NCBI GenBank assembly: GCA_002329155.1
Contig: DCXY01000020.1
Coordinates: 498-12,078, forward strand
Source of the DNA: Stenotrophomonas sp. UBA2124
GTDB taxonomy: Bacteria > Pseudomonadota > Gammaproteobacteria > Xanthomonadales > Xanthomonadaceae
Direction: 5' to 3'
DNA length: 11,581 nucleotides
In this document: piece after piece, positions 5,973 to 11,581 of the stretch
How positions within the stretch are numbered: position 1 is the stretch's first letter
Layout: each line of letters opens with the position of its first letter
Program-made: the position numbers and the translations under genes
The notes under the pieces: model-generated
Told to the model about the DNA's origin: nothing
Database searches by the model: none
What the model saw: the letters and a program-made list of their open reading frames with translations, nothing else

Positions 5973-5978
5973 ATGATA
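5973..5978 (-). promoter_or_regulatory. -10 box of ubiH-ubiI, probably leaderless
   Basis: On the minus strand TATCAT (five of six matches to TATAAT) is separated from the ubiH ATG by the six bases GGCCAC. Transcription would begin at or next to the A of the start codon. No good -35 hexamer is visible at 16-18 bases spacing. Confidence 0.5.
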
Positions 5979-6046
5979 AGGGTTCGCCCGCCCGGTTCGG
6001 CCGTGGTCATGCGGCAGCGCAACCGCCAGTTCACCCCCACTCCGGC

Positions 6047-6052
6047 TAGAAT
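6047..6052 (+). promoter_or_regulatory. -10 box of the B12 uptake/activation pair
   Basis: TAGAAT matches TATAAT at five of six positions and lies 30 bases before the ATG at 6083, giving a leader of about 24 bases. No clear -35 box is seen. The leader is too short for a cobalamin riboswitch. Confidence 0.5.
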
Positions 6053-6082
6053 GGCGCCAGTTTCCGCGAACCGATCACTGTC

Positions 6083-6664
6083 ATGACCGCCAACGCCCAA
6101 CGTGTTTTCGTTCTGTCCCTGCTGGTGCTGCTGATGGCTGGCACCCGGATCAACCATTTCGCGCCGGTGCCGGACGCGTCCTGGGCGGTGTTCTTCATCG
6201 GCGGCTTCTACCTGCGCAGCTGGACCCGCTGGGCCTTCCCGCTGCTGATGGGGCTTGCCGTGGTGGTGGACTGGGCGGTGATCAGCAGCCAGGGCATGAG
6301 CTTCTGGCAGCACTACTGCGTTTCGGCGGCGTACTGGATGCTGGTGCCGGCCTACTTCGCCATGTGGGCGGGCGGCATGCTGCTGCGCCGCCACTACAAG
6401 CGCGCCAGCTGGCAGTCGCTGGGCATGCTGGCCGCCACGCTGGTGGGCTCGGTGGCACTGTGCCATCTGATCGCGCAGGGCAGCTTCTACTGGATCAGCG
6501 CCTCCGTCGCCGAGCCGACCTTTGCCGGCTGGGCCAAGAACTACAGCGACTGGCTGCTGCCGTACCTGCGTACCGCCGCCCTGTACACCGGCGCCGCCGC
6601 ACTGGTGCAGGTGGCCGCGGAAGCGGCCACCCGCCAGCCGGCCAACGGCCGCATCGCCCACTAA
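6083..6664 (+). CDS. Small membrane protein, probable BtuM-type vitamin B12 transporter
   Basis: This 193-residue integral membrane protein has about six hydrophobic segments (near 8-20, 33-45, 50-68, 80-98, 107-130 and 160-181). That size and topology fit the solitary S-component-like B12 importer BtuM of Gram-negative bacteria. Two local features support this. The segment PDASWAVFFIGGFYLR (30-45) follows TRINHF near the N-terminus, and a cysteine at residue 79 (HYCVSAAYWMLVPAY) is in the place where Thiobacillus denitrificans BtuM uses a cysteine near residue 80 as cobalt ligand. The next gene, 15 bases on, is a cobalamin adenosyltransferase, which gives strong context. If correct, the protein carries corrinoid across the inner membrane and may help remove cyanide from it. 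The family call rests on remembered motifs and context, not an alignment. The alternative is another small ECF S-component-like transporter. There is no Shine-Dalgarno before the ATG. Confidence 0.75.
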   Translation: MTANAQRVFVLSLLVLLMAGTRINHFAPVPDASWAVFFIGGFYLRSWTRWAFPLLMGLAVVVDWAVISSQGMSFWQHYCVSAAYWMLVPAYFAMWAGGMLLRRHYKRASWQSLGMLAATLVGSVALCHLIAQGSFYWISASVAEPTFAGWAKNYSDWLLPYLRTAALYTGAAALVQVAAEAATRQPANGRIAH

Positions 6665-6679
6665 GGGCGGCCCTGCGCG

Positions 6680-7234
6680 ATGGGTAACCGCCTCTCGAAG
6701 ATCTACACCCGCACCGGTGACGATGGCAGCACCGGCCTGGGTGATGGCAGCCGCACCGGCAAGGATTCGGCCCGGGTCAATGCCTACGGCACCGTGGATG
6801 AGGCCAATTCGGCCATCGGCGTGCTGCTGGCCGTGGACCTGCCTGAAGACGTACGTGCGCTGCTGACCACCATCCAGCACCAGTTGTTCGATCTGGGCGG
6901 TGAGCTTTGCATTCCCGGCCACGCCGCCATCCATGCCGCCGACATCGACGCGCTGGAGCAGCACCTGGACCGCTACAACGACGACCTGCCGCCGCTGAAG
7001 GATTTCATCCTGCCCGCCGGTGGCGAGGCTGCCGCGCGCTGCCACCTGGCACGCACCATCGTCCGCCGCGCCGAACGCGAAACCGTGGCGCTGGCACGCG
7101 TGGAAGAGGTGCGTGGCGAGGCCGTGCGCTATCTGAACCGCCTGTCCGACCTGCTGTTCGTGCTGTCGCGGGTGCTGGCACGTGCCAGCGGGCATGGCGA
7201 AGTGCTGTGGAACCACGAGCGCCGGCGCAGCTGA
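6680..7234 (+). CDS. PduO-type cob(I)alamin adenosyltransferase
   Basis: This 184-residue cytosolic enzyme transfers the 5'-deoxyadenosyl group of ATP to cob(I)alamin, making adenosylcobalamin. The N-terminal ATP-binding motif TRTGDDGSTGLGDG (10-23) is diagnostic of the PduO/MMAB class, as opposed to CobA/BtuR. The active-site helix RTIVRRAERE (125-134) and NRLSDLLFVLSR (153-164) are also present, matching the RRAER region where human MMAB disease mutations fall. The length is that of a single-domain PduO enzyme with no extra domain. It lies 15 bases after the BtuM-like gene and is probably translated from the same mRNA. The nearest purine-rich tract, AAGGG at 6663-6667, is far from the ATG, so initiation may rely on coupling. 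A strong hairpin at 7249-7279 follows the stop. Confidence 0.95.
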   Translation: MGNRLSKIYTRTGDDGSTGLGDGSRTGKDSARVNAYGTVDEANSAIGVLLAVDLPEDVRALLTTIQHQLFDLGGELCIPGHAAIHAADIDALEQHLDRYNDDLPPLKDFILPAGGEAAARCHLARTIVRRAERETVALARVEEVRGEAVRYLNRLSDLLFVLSRVLARASGHGEVLWNHERRRS

Positions 7235-7248
7235 GCCGATGTGTTCCG

Positions 7249-7279
7249 CGCTGACGCCACCCAAGCGCTGGCGTCAGCG
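7249..7279 (+). terminator. Strong hairpin after the adenosyltransferase gene
   Basis: CGCTGACGCCA (7249-7259) and TGGCGTCAGCG (7269-7279) form a perfect 11-pair stem with a nine-base loop, starting 14 bases after the TGA. The tail GTTACAG is not a U-run. The right arm ends two bases before the TACAGT box of the next gene, so the dyad may also act as an operator. Confidence 0.6.
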
Positions 7280-7281
7280 GT

Positions 7282-7287
7282 TACAGT
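7282..7287 (+). promoter_or_regulatory. -10 box of the deacetylase gene, probably leaderless
   Basis: TACAGT (four of six matches) is followed by six bases, TGGGGA, and then the ATG at 7294. The GGGGA touches the start codon and is too close to work as a Shine-Dalgarno. The arrangement resembles that of ubiH. Confidence 0.4.
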
Positions 7288-7293
7288 TGGGGA

Positions 7294-8223
7294 ATGCTGG
7301 TCATCACCCACCCCGCCTGCCTTGGGCACGATCCAGGCATCGACCACCCTGAATCACCCGAGCGCCTGCACGCGGTGATTTCGGCGCTGCGTGCCACCTT
7401 CACCGACCGGCTGGAATGGCGCATGGCGCCCACCGCCAAACTGGGTGAGCTGGCCCGCGTGCATACCCGCGAGCTGATCGACAACATGCTGCAGGCGCAG
7501 ACCGCGCCGCTGCGCCGCATCGACCTGGACACCTTCACCTCGCCCGGCTCGGCCAGTGCCGCGCTGCATGCGGCCGGGGCTGGTGTGGCGGCGGTGGACT
7601 CGGTGATGCTGGAGGACGCCCAGCGGCATGTGTTCTGCGCGGTGCGCCCGCCCGGCCACCACGCCACCGCCGACACCGCCATGGGCTTCTGCCTGTTCAA
7701 CAACGTGGCCGTGGCCGCGGCCTACGCCCGCGACAAGTACGGGCTGGAGCGCATCGCCATCGTCGATTTCGACGTACACCATGGCAATGGCACCCAGGCC
7801 ATCTTCGAGGCCGACCCCAAGGTGGCCTATTTCAGCACCCACCAGTCCGGGCTGTTCCCGTTCTCCGGCAGCATGCGCGAGCGCGGGGTGGGCAATGTCA
7901 GCAACATCCTGCTGCCGCCGGGCAGTGACAGCTTCCGCTTCCGCAACACCTGGGCCGACGACATGCTGCCGCAGATCGACGCATTCAGGCCGCAGCTGCT
8001 GTTCATTTCGGCCGGTTTCGACGCCCATATGCGCGATCCGCAGGCCGACCTGATGGTGGAAACCGATGATTTCGGCTGGCTGACCACCGAACTGGCGGCC
8101 ATCGCCCGCCGTCATGGCAATGGCCGGGTGGTGTCGATACTGGAGGGCGGCTACGACCTGGAAGCCCTGCGCGAGTGCAGCGTGGTGCATGTCCAGGCCC
8201 TGCTGGACACGCCCGGGGAATGA
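7294..8223 (+). CDS. Histone deacetylase/acetylpolyamine amidohydrolase family protein
   Basis: This 309-residue zinc hydrolase of the arginase/deacetylase fold has all the catalytic elements. These are the charge-relay histidines in RPPGHHA (H122, H123), the zinc ligands D160 and H162 in DFDVHHGNG, the third zinc ligand D243 in SAGFDAH, and the transition-state tyrosine Y287 in EGGYD. The N-terminal HPESPERL is typical of bacterial class II deacetylase-like proteins. The family removes acetyl groups from lysines, polyamines or small amides; the substrate here is unknown and the protein is probably cytosolic, as no signal is visible. It follows the adenosyltransferase hairpin with its own likely promoter and ends 90 bases before the lptD start. 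Its proximity to lptD-surA need not imply a shared function. Confidence 0.93.
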   Translation: MLVITHPACLGHDPGIDHPESPERLHAVISALRATFTDRLEWRMAPTAKLGELARVHTRELIDNMLQAQTAPLRRIDLDTFTSPGSASAALHAAGAGVAAVDSVMLEDAQRHVFCAVRPPGHHATADTAMGFCLFNNVAVAAAYARDKYGLERIAIVDFDVHHGNGTQAIFEADPKVAYFSTHQSGLFPFSGSMRERGVGNVSNILLPPGSDSFRFRNTWADDMLPQIDAFRPQLLFISAGFDAHMRDPQADLMVETDDFGWLTTELAAIARRHGNGRVVSILEGGYDLEALRECSVVHVQALLDTPGE

Positions 8224-8261
8224 ACCTGAGCCGGCTCCCGGCATTGGCCTTCATTGCCCCG

Positions 8262-8309
8262 ATGCAGGCGATACGGCAAGCTAGCCGCCGTTCCCCCCCC
8301 GAATCCTGA
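8262..8309 (+). other. Possible 15-codon upstream ORF in the lptD leader
   Basis: An ATG at 8262 opens a 15-codon frame that ends at TGA 8307-8309, four bases before the GTG I assign to lptD. It has no Shine-Dalgarno and may be chance. It crosses the run of eight C residues, and loss of one C would fuse it in frame with lptD. Confidence 0.25.
8293..8300 (+). repeat. Run of eight C residues in the lptD leader
   Basis: An uninterrupted C8 tract ends 13 bases before the GTG at 8314. Such tracts are prone to slippage in replication and to sequencing error. Confidence 0.8.
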
Positions 8310-8313
8310 CCGC

Positions 8314-10761
8314 GTGCGCCGAGCCCTCCGCCTGCTTCCCCTGCCCCTGAGCATTGCCATCTGCCTGCCGGCGATGGCCGATGACAAACCGGTGAACTGG
8401 GGCCTGTGCCCGGCCACCGATGTGCTTCCGGCTTTCGATGAGGCTCCCAAGGCCGACCCGGCCGCTGCCACCCAACGTGACCAGTTGCCTACCAACATCG
8501 AGGGCAATGAGCTCAGCGGCACCAGTACCGTCCCCCAGTATCAAGGCAATGTGATACTAAAGCGCGGTGACCAGTTCATGGGCACCGACAACCTGCGCTT
8601 CGATACCGACAGTGGCAACTACATCGCCGAAGGCAATGTGCGCTACTCGGACTCGTCCATCCGCATGGTGGCCGAGCGCGCCGAGGGCAACCAGGAAAGC
8701 GACAGCCACAAGATCAGCAACATCAAGTACCAGCTGGTCTCCCGGCGCGGCAATGGCGGCGCCGAGTCGATCGACCTGCAGGGCTCGGTGGGGCAGATGC
8801 ACCACTCCACCTACACCACCTGCGACCCCTCGCAGCCGGTGTGGAAGCTGGTGGCGCCACAGATCGAAGTGGACAACGAGGAAGGCTTCGGCACCGCCCG
8901 CAACGCGGTGCTGCGCATCGGCAAGGTGCCGGTGTTGTGGGCGCCGTGGTTCAAGTTCCCCATCGACGACCGCCGCCAGACCGGCCTGCTCTACCCCAAG
9001 CTGAGCATGTCCGGGCGCAATGGTTTCGACTATGCCCAGCCGATCTATTTCAACATCGCGCCGAACTACGACGATACGCTGACCCCGCGTTACATGAGCA
9101 AGCGCGGGCTGATGCTGGAGAATGAGTTCCGCTACCTCTACAGCGGCGGCCGTGGCCAGCTGGATACCGCGTACATGCCGAGCGATTCACTGCGCGACAG
9201 GGACCGCGGCAAAGTCCTGTTTGGCGGCTACCACAACATCAACCGCAACTGGCAGGCGCGCGCCAACCTGGGCTGGGTCAGCGACGAACGTTACATCGAG
9301 GATTTCTCCAATCGTCTCAATGGCATCACCGCCTCCAACCTGCAGAGCACCGCCGGCGTGTATGGCACCGGCCGCAGCTGGACTGCCGGCATCATGGCCG
9401 ACAAATGGCAGCTGACCGACTACACCCTCACCGAGGCCTCCCTGCCCTACAGCCGCCAGCCGCGCCTGTTCGGCACCTGGGATGAGGATTTCGGCCGCTG
9501 GTTCGAGACCGGGGTGTATGCCGAGGCGGTGCGCTTCACCCACGATGATGTTCATGGCAAGTACGGCGTTGACCGGGAATACGAGCGCAACGGCGTGGTT
9601 ACGGCGATGCCCGGCGGTTCGCGCCTGGACATCAAGCCGTACGTGTCCATGCCGCTGGCCGGTGCCTCCTGGTACATCACCCCGACCCTGGCCTGGCGTT
9701 ACACCGCCTACCAGTTGGACCGCGAACTGGCCGACAGCATCCGCCGTAAACAGCTGATCGCCGACGGTATCGACCCGAATACTGCCACGCCCGCGCAGCT
9801 GCGCGGCAACGCCTCGCCCAACCGCAGCCTGCCCATCGCCAGCCTGGACATGGGCATGTACTTCGACCGCGAAACCGAAATCGACGGCAAGTCCTACCTG
9901 CACACGCTGGAACCGCGCCTGTTCTACCTGAACACCCCGTACCGCGACCAGAGCGATCTACCGCTGTTCGACACCCGTGCCTTCACCTTCAGCTGGGGCC
10001 AGCTGTTCCGCGATTCGCGCTTCACCGGCGCCGACCGCCAGAACGACGCCAACCAGCTGACCACGGCACTGACCACCCGCCTGATCCGCCAGGCCGATGG
10101 CAAGGAAAAGCTGTCGGCCAGCATCGGCCAGATCACCTATTTCGATGACTCGCGCATCCGTCTGGACTACACCAACCCGAACGAACCGATCGTAGAGGAA
10201 GGCAAGTCGGCCTGGGTGGCGGACGTGAACTGGGCCATCACCGACCGCTGGACGCTGGGCTCCACCTATCAGTGGAACCCCAAGTACAAGAAGGAAGACC
10301 TTGCCAGCGTGCGTGCGCGCTACCTGTTCCCGAACGATGGCGTGATCAACCTGAGCTATCGCTACCGCGGCAATCCCAGCACCAATACCGACCAGCTCAA
10401 GCAGGTGGATTTCTCCTTCCTGTACCCGATCAACCCGCGCTGGAGCATCGTCGGCCGCTACTACTACTCGCTGCTGGAGAACGACCGCAAGCCGCTGGAG
10501 ATCATTGGCGGCGTGCAGTGGGACAGCTGCTGCCTGGCCGTGCGTGCGCTGGCGCGCCGCTACGTCAGGAACCGCGAGGGTGACCTCAACAACTCCTTCC
10601 AGATTGAGTTCGTGCTCAAGGGCCTGAGCTCGGTCGGGCAGGACACGGACCGCACCCTGCGCCGTGCTATTCTCGGCTATAACCGAGACGACCTGTACCT
10701 CGTACCGCCCAGCAACATCCAGGCGATCGAGGACGAATACGATCCGAACCTGATTCCATGA
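8314..10761 (+). CDS. lptD: LPS-assembly outer-membrane protein LptD
   Basis: This 815-residue precursor of LptD, the outer-membrane barrel that with LptE inserts lipopolysaccharide into the outer leaflet, has the expected layout. A signal peptide (RRALRLLPLPLSIAICL, cleavage after AMA at 22) is followed by the periplasmic OstA-like jellyroll (about residues 65-165, with QGNVILKRGDQ and AEGNVRYSDSS). A C-terminal barrel rich in aromatic, alternating strands fills about 200-815. The four cysteines match the E. coli disulfide pattern (31-724 and 173-725): C32 in WGLCP, C170 in YTTCDP, and the adjacent C739 and C740 in WDSCCL. The GTG start is chosen because it gives a proper signal peptide; the frame runs back to a TTG at 8254, but that stretch adds an arginine/proline-rich tail. 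No Shine-Dalgarno is visible. The stop overlaps the surA start (ATGA). Confidence 0.95.
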   Translation: MRRALRLLPLPLSIAICLPAMADDKPVNWGLCPATDVLPAFDEAPKADPAAATQRDQLPTNIEGNELSGTSTVPQYQGNVILKRGDQFMGTDNLRFDTDSGNYIAEGNVRYSDSSIRMVAERAEGNQESDSHKISNIKYQLVSRRGNGGAESIDLQGSVGQMHHSTYTTCDPSQPVWKLVAPQIEVDNEEGFGTARNAVLRIGKVPVLWAPWFKFPIDDRRQTGLLYPKLSMSGRNGFDYAQPIYFNIAPNYDDTLTPRYMSKRGLMLENEFRYLYSGGRGQLDTAYMPSDSLRDRDRGKVLFGGYHNINRNWQARANLGWVSDERYIEDFSNRLNGITASNLQSTAGVYGTGRSWTAGIMADKWQLTDYTLTEASLPYSRQPRLFGTWDEDFGRWFETGVYAEAVRFTHDDVHGKYGVDREYERNGVVTAMPGGSRLDIKPYVSMPLAGASWYITPTLAWRYTAYQLDRELADSIRRKQLIADGIDPNTATPAQLRGNASPNRSLPIASLDMGMYFDRETEIDGKSYLHTLEPRLFYLNTPYRDQSDLPLFDTRAFTFSWGQLFRDSRFTGADRQNDANQLTTALTTRLIRQADGKEKLSASIGQITYFDDSRIRLDYTNPNEPIVEEGKSAWVADVNWAITDRWTLGSTYQWNPKYKKEDLASVRARYLFPNDGVINLSYRYRGNPSTNTDQLKQVDFSFLYPINPRWSIVGRYYYSLLENDRKPLEIIGGVQWDSCCLAVRALARRYVRNREGDLNNSFQIEFVLKGLSSVGQDTDRTLRRAILGYNRDDLYLVPPSNIQAIEDEYDPNLIP
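10671..10688. promoter_or_regulatory. Palindrome with TATAAC inside the lptD 3' end
   Basis: TCTCGG (10671-10676) and CCGAGA (10683-10688) flank CTATAA. The central TATAAC (10678-10683) is a five-of-six match to a -10 box, 75 bases before surA. It might be an internal regulated surA promoter or a hairpin, but it lies in coding sequence and no good -35 box is seen. Confidence 0.3.
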
Positions 10762-11581
10762 CCAAGACCCTTCCCGTTGTCCTCGCCACCCTGCTGGCGT
10801 TCTCCGGCGTGTCCACCCCGGCCGCTGCCCAGCAGCTGCAGCCGCTGGACCGCATTGCCGCCGTTGTTGACGAGGACGTGATCCTGCAGAGTGAACTGCA
10901 GCGCGCGGTCAACAACATCAAGACCCAGTACGCCGGCCGAGAGAACCAGTTGCCGCCGGAAGGCGTGCTGGAACGCCAGGTGCTGGAGCGCCTGGTGCTG
11001 GTCAAGCTGCAGGTGGCCCGTGCCGAAGGCAGCGGCATCCGCGTCAGCGACGAGGAGCTCAACCACGCCATCGGCAGCATCGCCCAGCAGAACGGCACCG
11101 ATGTCGATGGCCTGCGCCAGCGGCTTGCCCATGACGGCATCGGCTTTGCCGATTTCCGCAATTCGGTGCGCGAGGAAATCATTACCCAGCGCCTGCGCCA
11201 GAGCTTCGCGCAGAGCCGCATCAGCGTCAGCGAGGGCGAAGTGGATTCGGCCCTGGCCCAGCAGGCTGCCGGCGGTGCCCAGTACCACCTGGCGCACATT
11301 CTGGTGGCCCTGCCTGACGGCGCCAGCGCCGAGCAGATCGCCACCGGCCAGAGCAAGGTGGATGGCATCAAGAGCCTGCTGGACAAGGGCGAGCTGGACT
11401 TCTCCGCTGCGGCCGTGCGCTATTCGGACAGCCCCAATGCGCTGGAAGGCGGCGACCTGGGCTGGCGCAGCCTGGACGAAATTCCCAATGCGTTCTCCAG
11501 CCAGATCAAGAGCCTGAAGGCCGGCGATGTGCTCGGCCCGATCCGCGGCCCCAGCGGCTTCCAGCTGCTGAAGCTGGTGGA
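10758..11581 (+). CDS. surA: Periplasmic chaperone/peptidyl-prolyl isomerase SurA, 5' part
   Basis: The frame opens at ATG 10758, overlapping the lptD stop, and stays open to the window end (274 codons). The product starts with a Sec signal peptide cleaved after PAAA (about residue 24) before QQLQPLDRI. The SurA N-terminal chaperone domain follows (about 30-165): DRIAAVVDEDVILQSEL, then VLERLVLVKLQ, then the helical core. The first parvulin domain (about 176-274) shows YHLAHILVALP, YSDSPNALEGGDLGW and GPIRGPSGFQLLKLV. The second parvulin domain and C-terminal helix lie beyond the window; relatives are about 430-460 residues. SurA delivers outer-membrane barrels, including LptD, to the Bam complex, so co-translation with lptD makes functional sense. 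No strong Shine-Dalgarno is seen, consistent with coupling to lptD. Confidence 0.96.
   Translation, partial: MTKTLPVVLATLLAFSGVSTPAAAQQLQPLDRIAAVVDEDVILQSELQRAVNNIKTQYAGRENQLPPEGVLERQVLERLVLVKLQVARAEGSGIRVSDEELNHAIGSIAQQNGTDVDGLRQRLAHDGIGFADFRNSVREEIITQRLRQSFAQSRISVSEGEVDSALAQQAAGGAQYHLAHILVALPDGASAEQIATGQSKVDGIKSLLDKGELDFSAAAVRYSDSPNALEGGDLGWRSLDEIPNAFSSQIKSLKAGDVLGPIRGPSGFQLLKLV

Noticed and set aside
5967..6082. Possible cobalamin riboswitch
   Set aside because: The gap is too short and no B12-box-like sequence is visible.
4563..6086. A long open frame on the plus strand opposite ubiH and ubiI (507 codons)
   Set aside because: It is antisense to two genes with clear FAD-monooxygenase motifs, and its translation is arginine/histidine/alanine-rich low-complexity sequence typical of an opposite-strand shadow in GC-rich DNA.
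5963..7264. A 433-codon open frame on the minus strand over the B12 genes
   Set aside because: It is opposite a clear adenosyltransferase and has shadow-like composition with no recognisable motif.
8224..8313. Sigma-E promoter for lptD
   Set aside because: A GAACCT is present near 8222, but no matching -10 element lies at the right distance.

Overview
The window is high-GC bacterial chromosomal DNA. Its coding style and gene content (rlmM, ubiH/ubiI, a PduO-type adenosyltransferase, a histone-deacetylase-like enzyme, lptD-surA) suggest a Stenotrophomonas or close Xanthomonadaceae relative. That assignment is an inference from protein similarity and gene order, not from a marker gene. It reads as core genome: there is no transposase, integrase, phage gene, CRISPR array, tRNA or rRNA, and no gene-free stretch over 300 bases (the longest is about 210).

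Layout. 1-461: 3' part of a zinc-dependent nucleoside deaminase (+). 525-1574: rlmM, a 23S rRNA ribose methyltransferase (+), followed by a long hairpin. 1666-2097: a cysteine-rich lipoprotein (+) with its own likely promoter and Shine-Dalgarno. 2182-2904: an unrecognised 240-residue protein with a helix-turn-helix-like segment (+). 3116-3529: a small exported EF-hand protein (+). 3530-3600: two tandem hairpins between convergent genes. 5966 down to 3580 on the minus strand: ubiH then ubiI, with overlapping stop and start codons. 6083-7234: a small membrane protein that I think is a BtuM-type vitamin B12 importer, followed 15 bases later by a PduO-type cob(I)alamin adenosyltransferase (+). 7294-8223: a histone-deacetylase-superfamily amidohydrolase (+). 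8314-10761 and 10758 to the window end: lptD and surA (+), overlapping by four bases, with surA cut by the window edge.

How the genes work together. Three functional pairs stand out. UbiH and UbiI are flavin monooxygenases acting on successive ring positions in ubiquinone synthesis. The BtuM-like protein and the adenosyltransferase would form a minimal B12 uptake-and-activation unit: the importer brings in the corrinoid and the adenosyltransferase makes adenosylcobalamin. LptD and SurA are an outer-membrane assembly pair, since SurA chaperones LptD, the lipopolysaccharide-inserting barrel.

The items most worth a second look are the BtuM-like/PduO pair, the unknown helix-turn-helix protein bracketed by near-identical 12-base repeats, the cysteine-rich lipoprotein, a run of eight C residues in the lptD leader, and two genes (ubiH and the deacetylase) whose only visible -10 box sits six bases before the start codon, which suggests leaderless transcripts. 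I found no clearly new multi-gene defence or mobile system.
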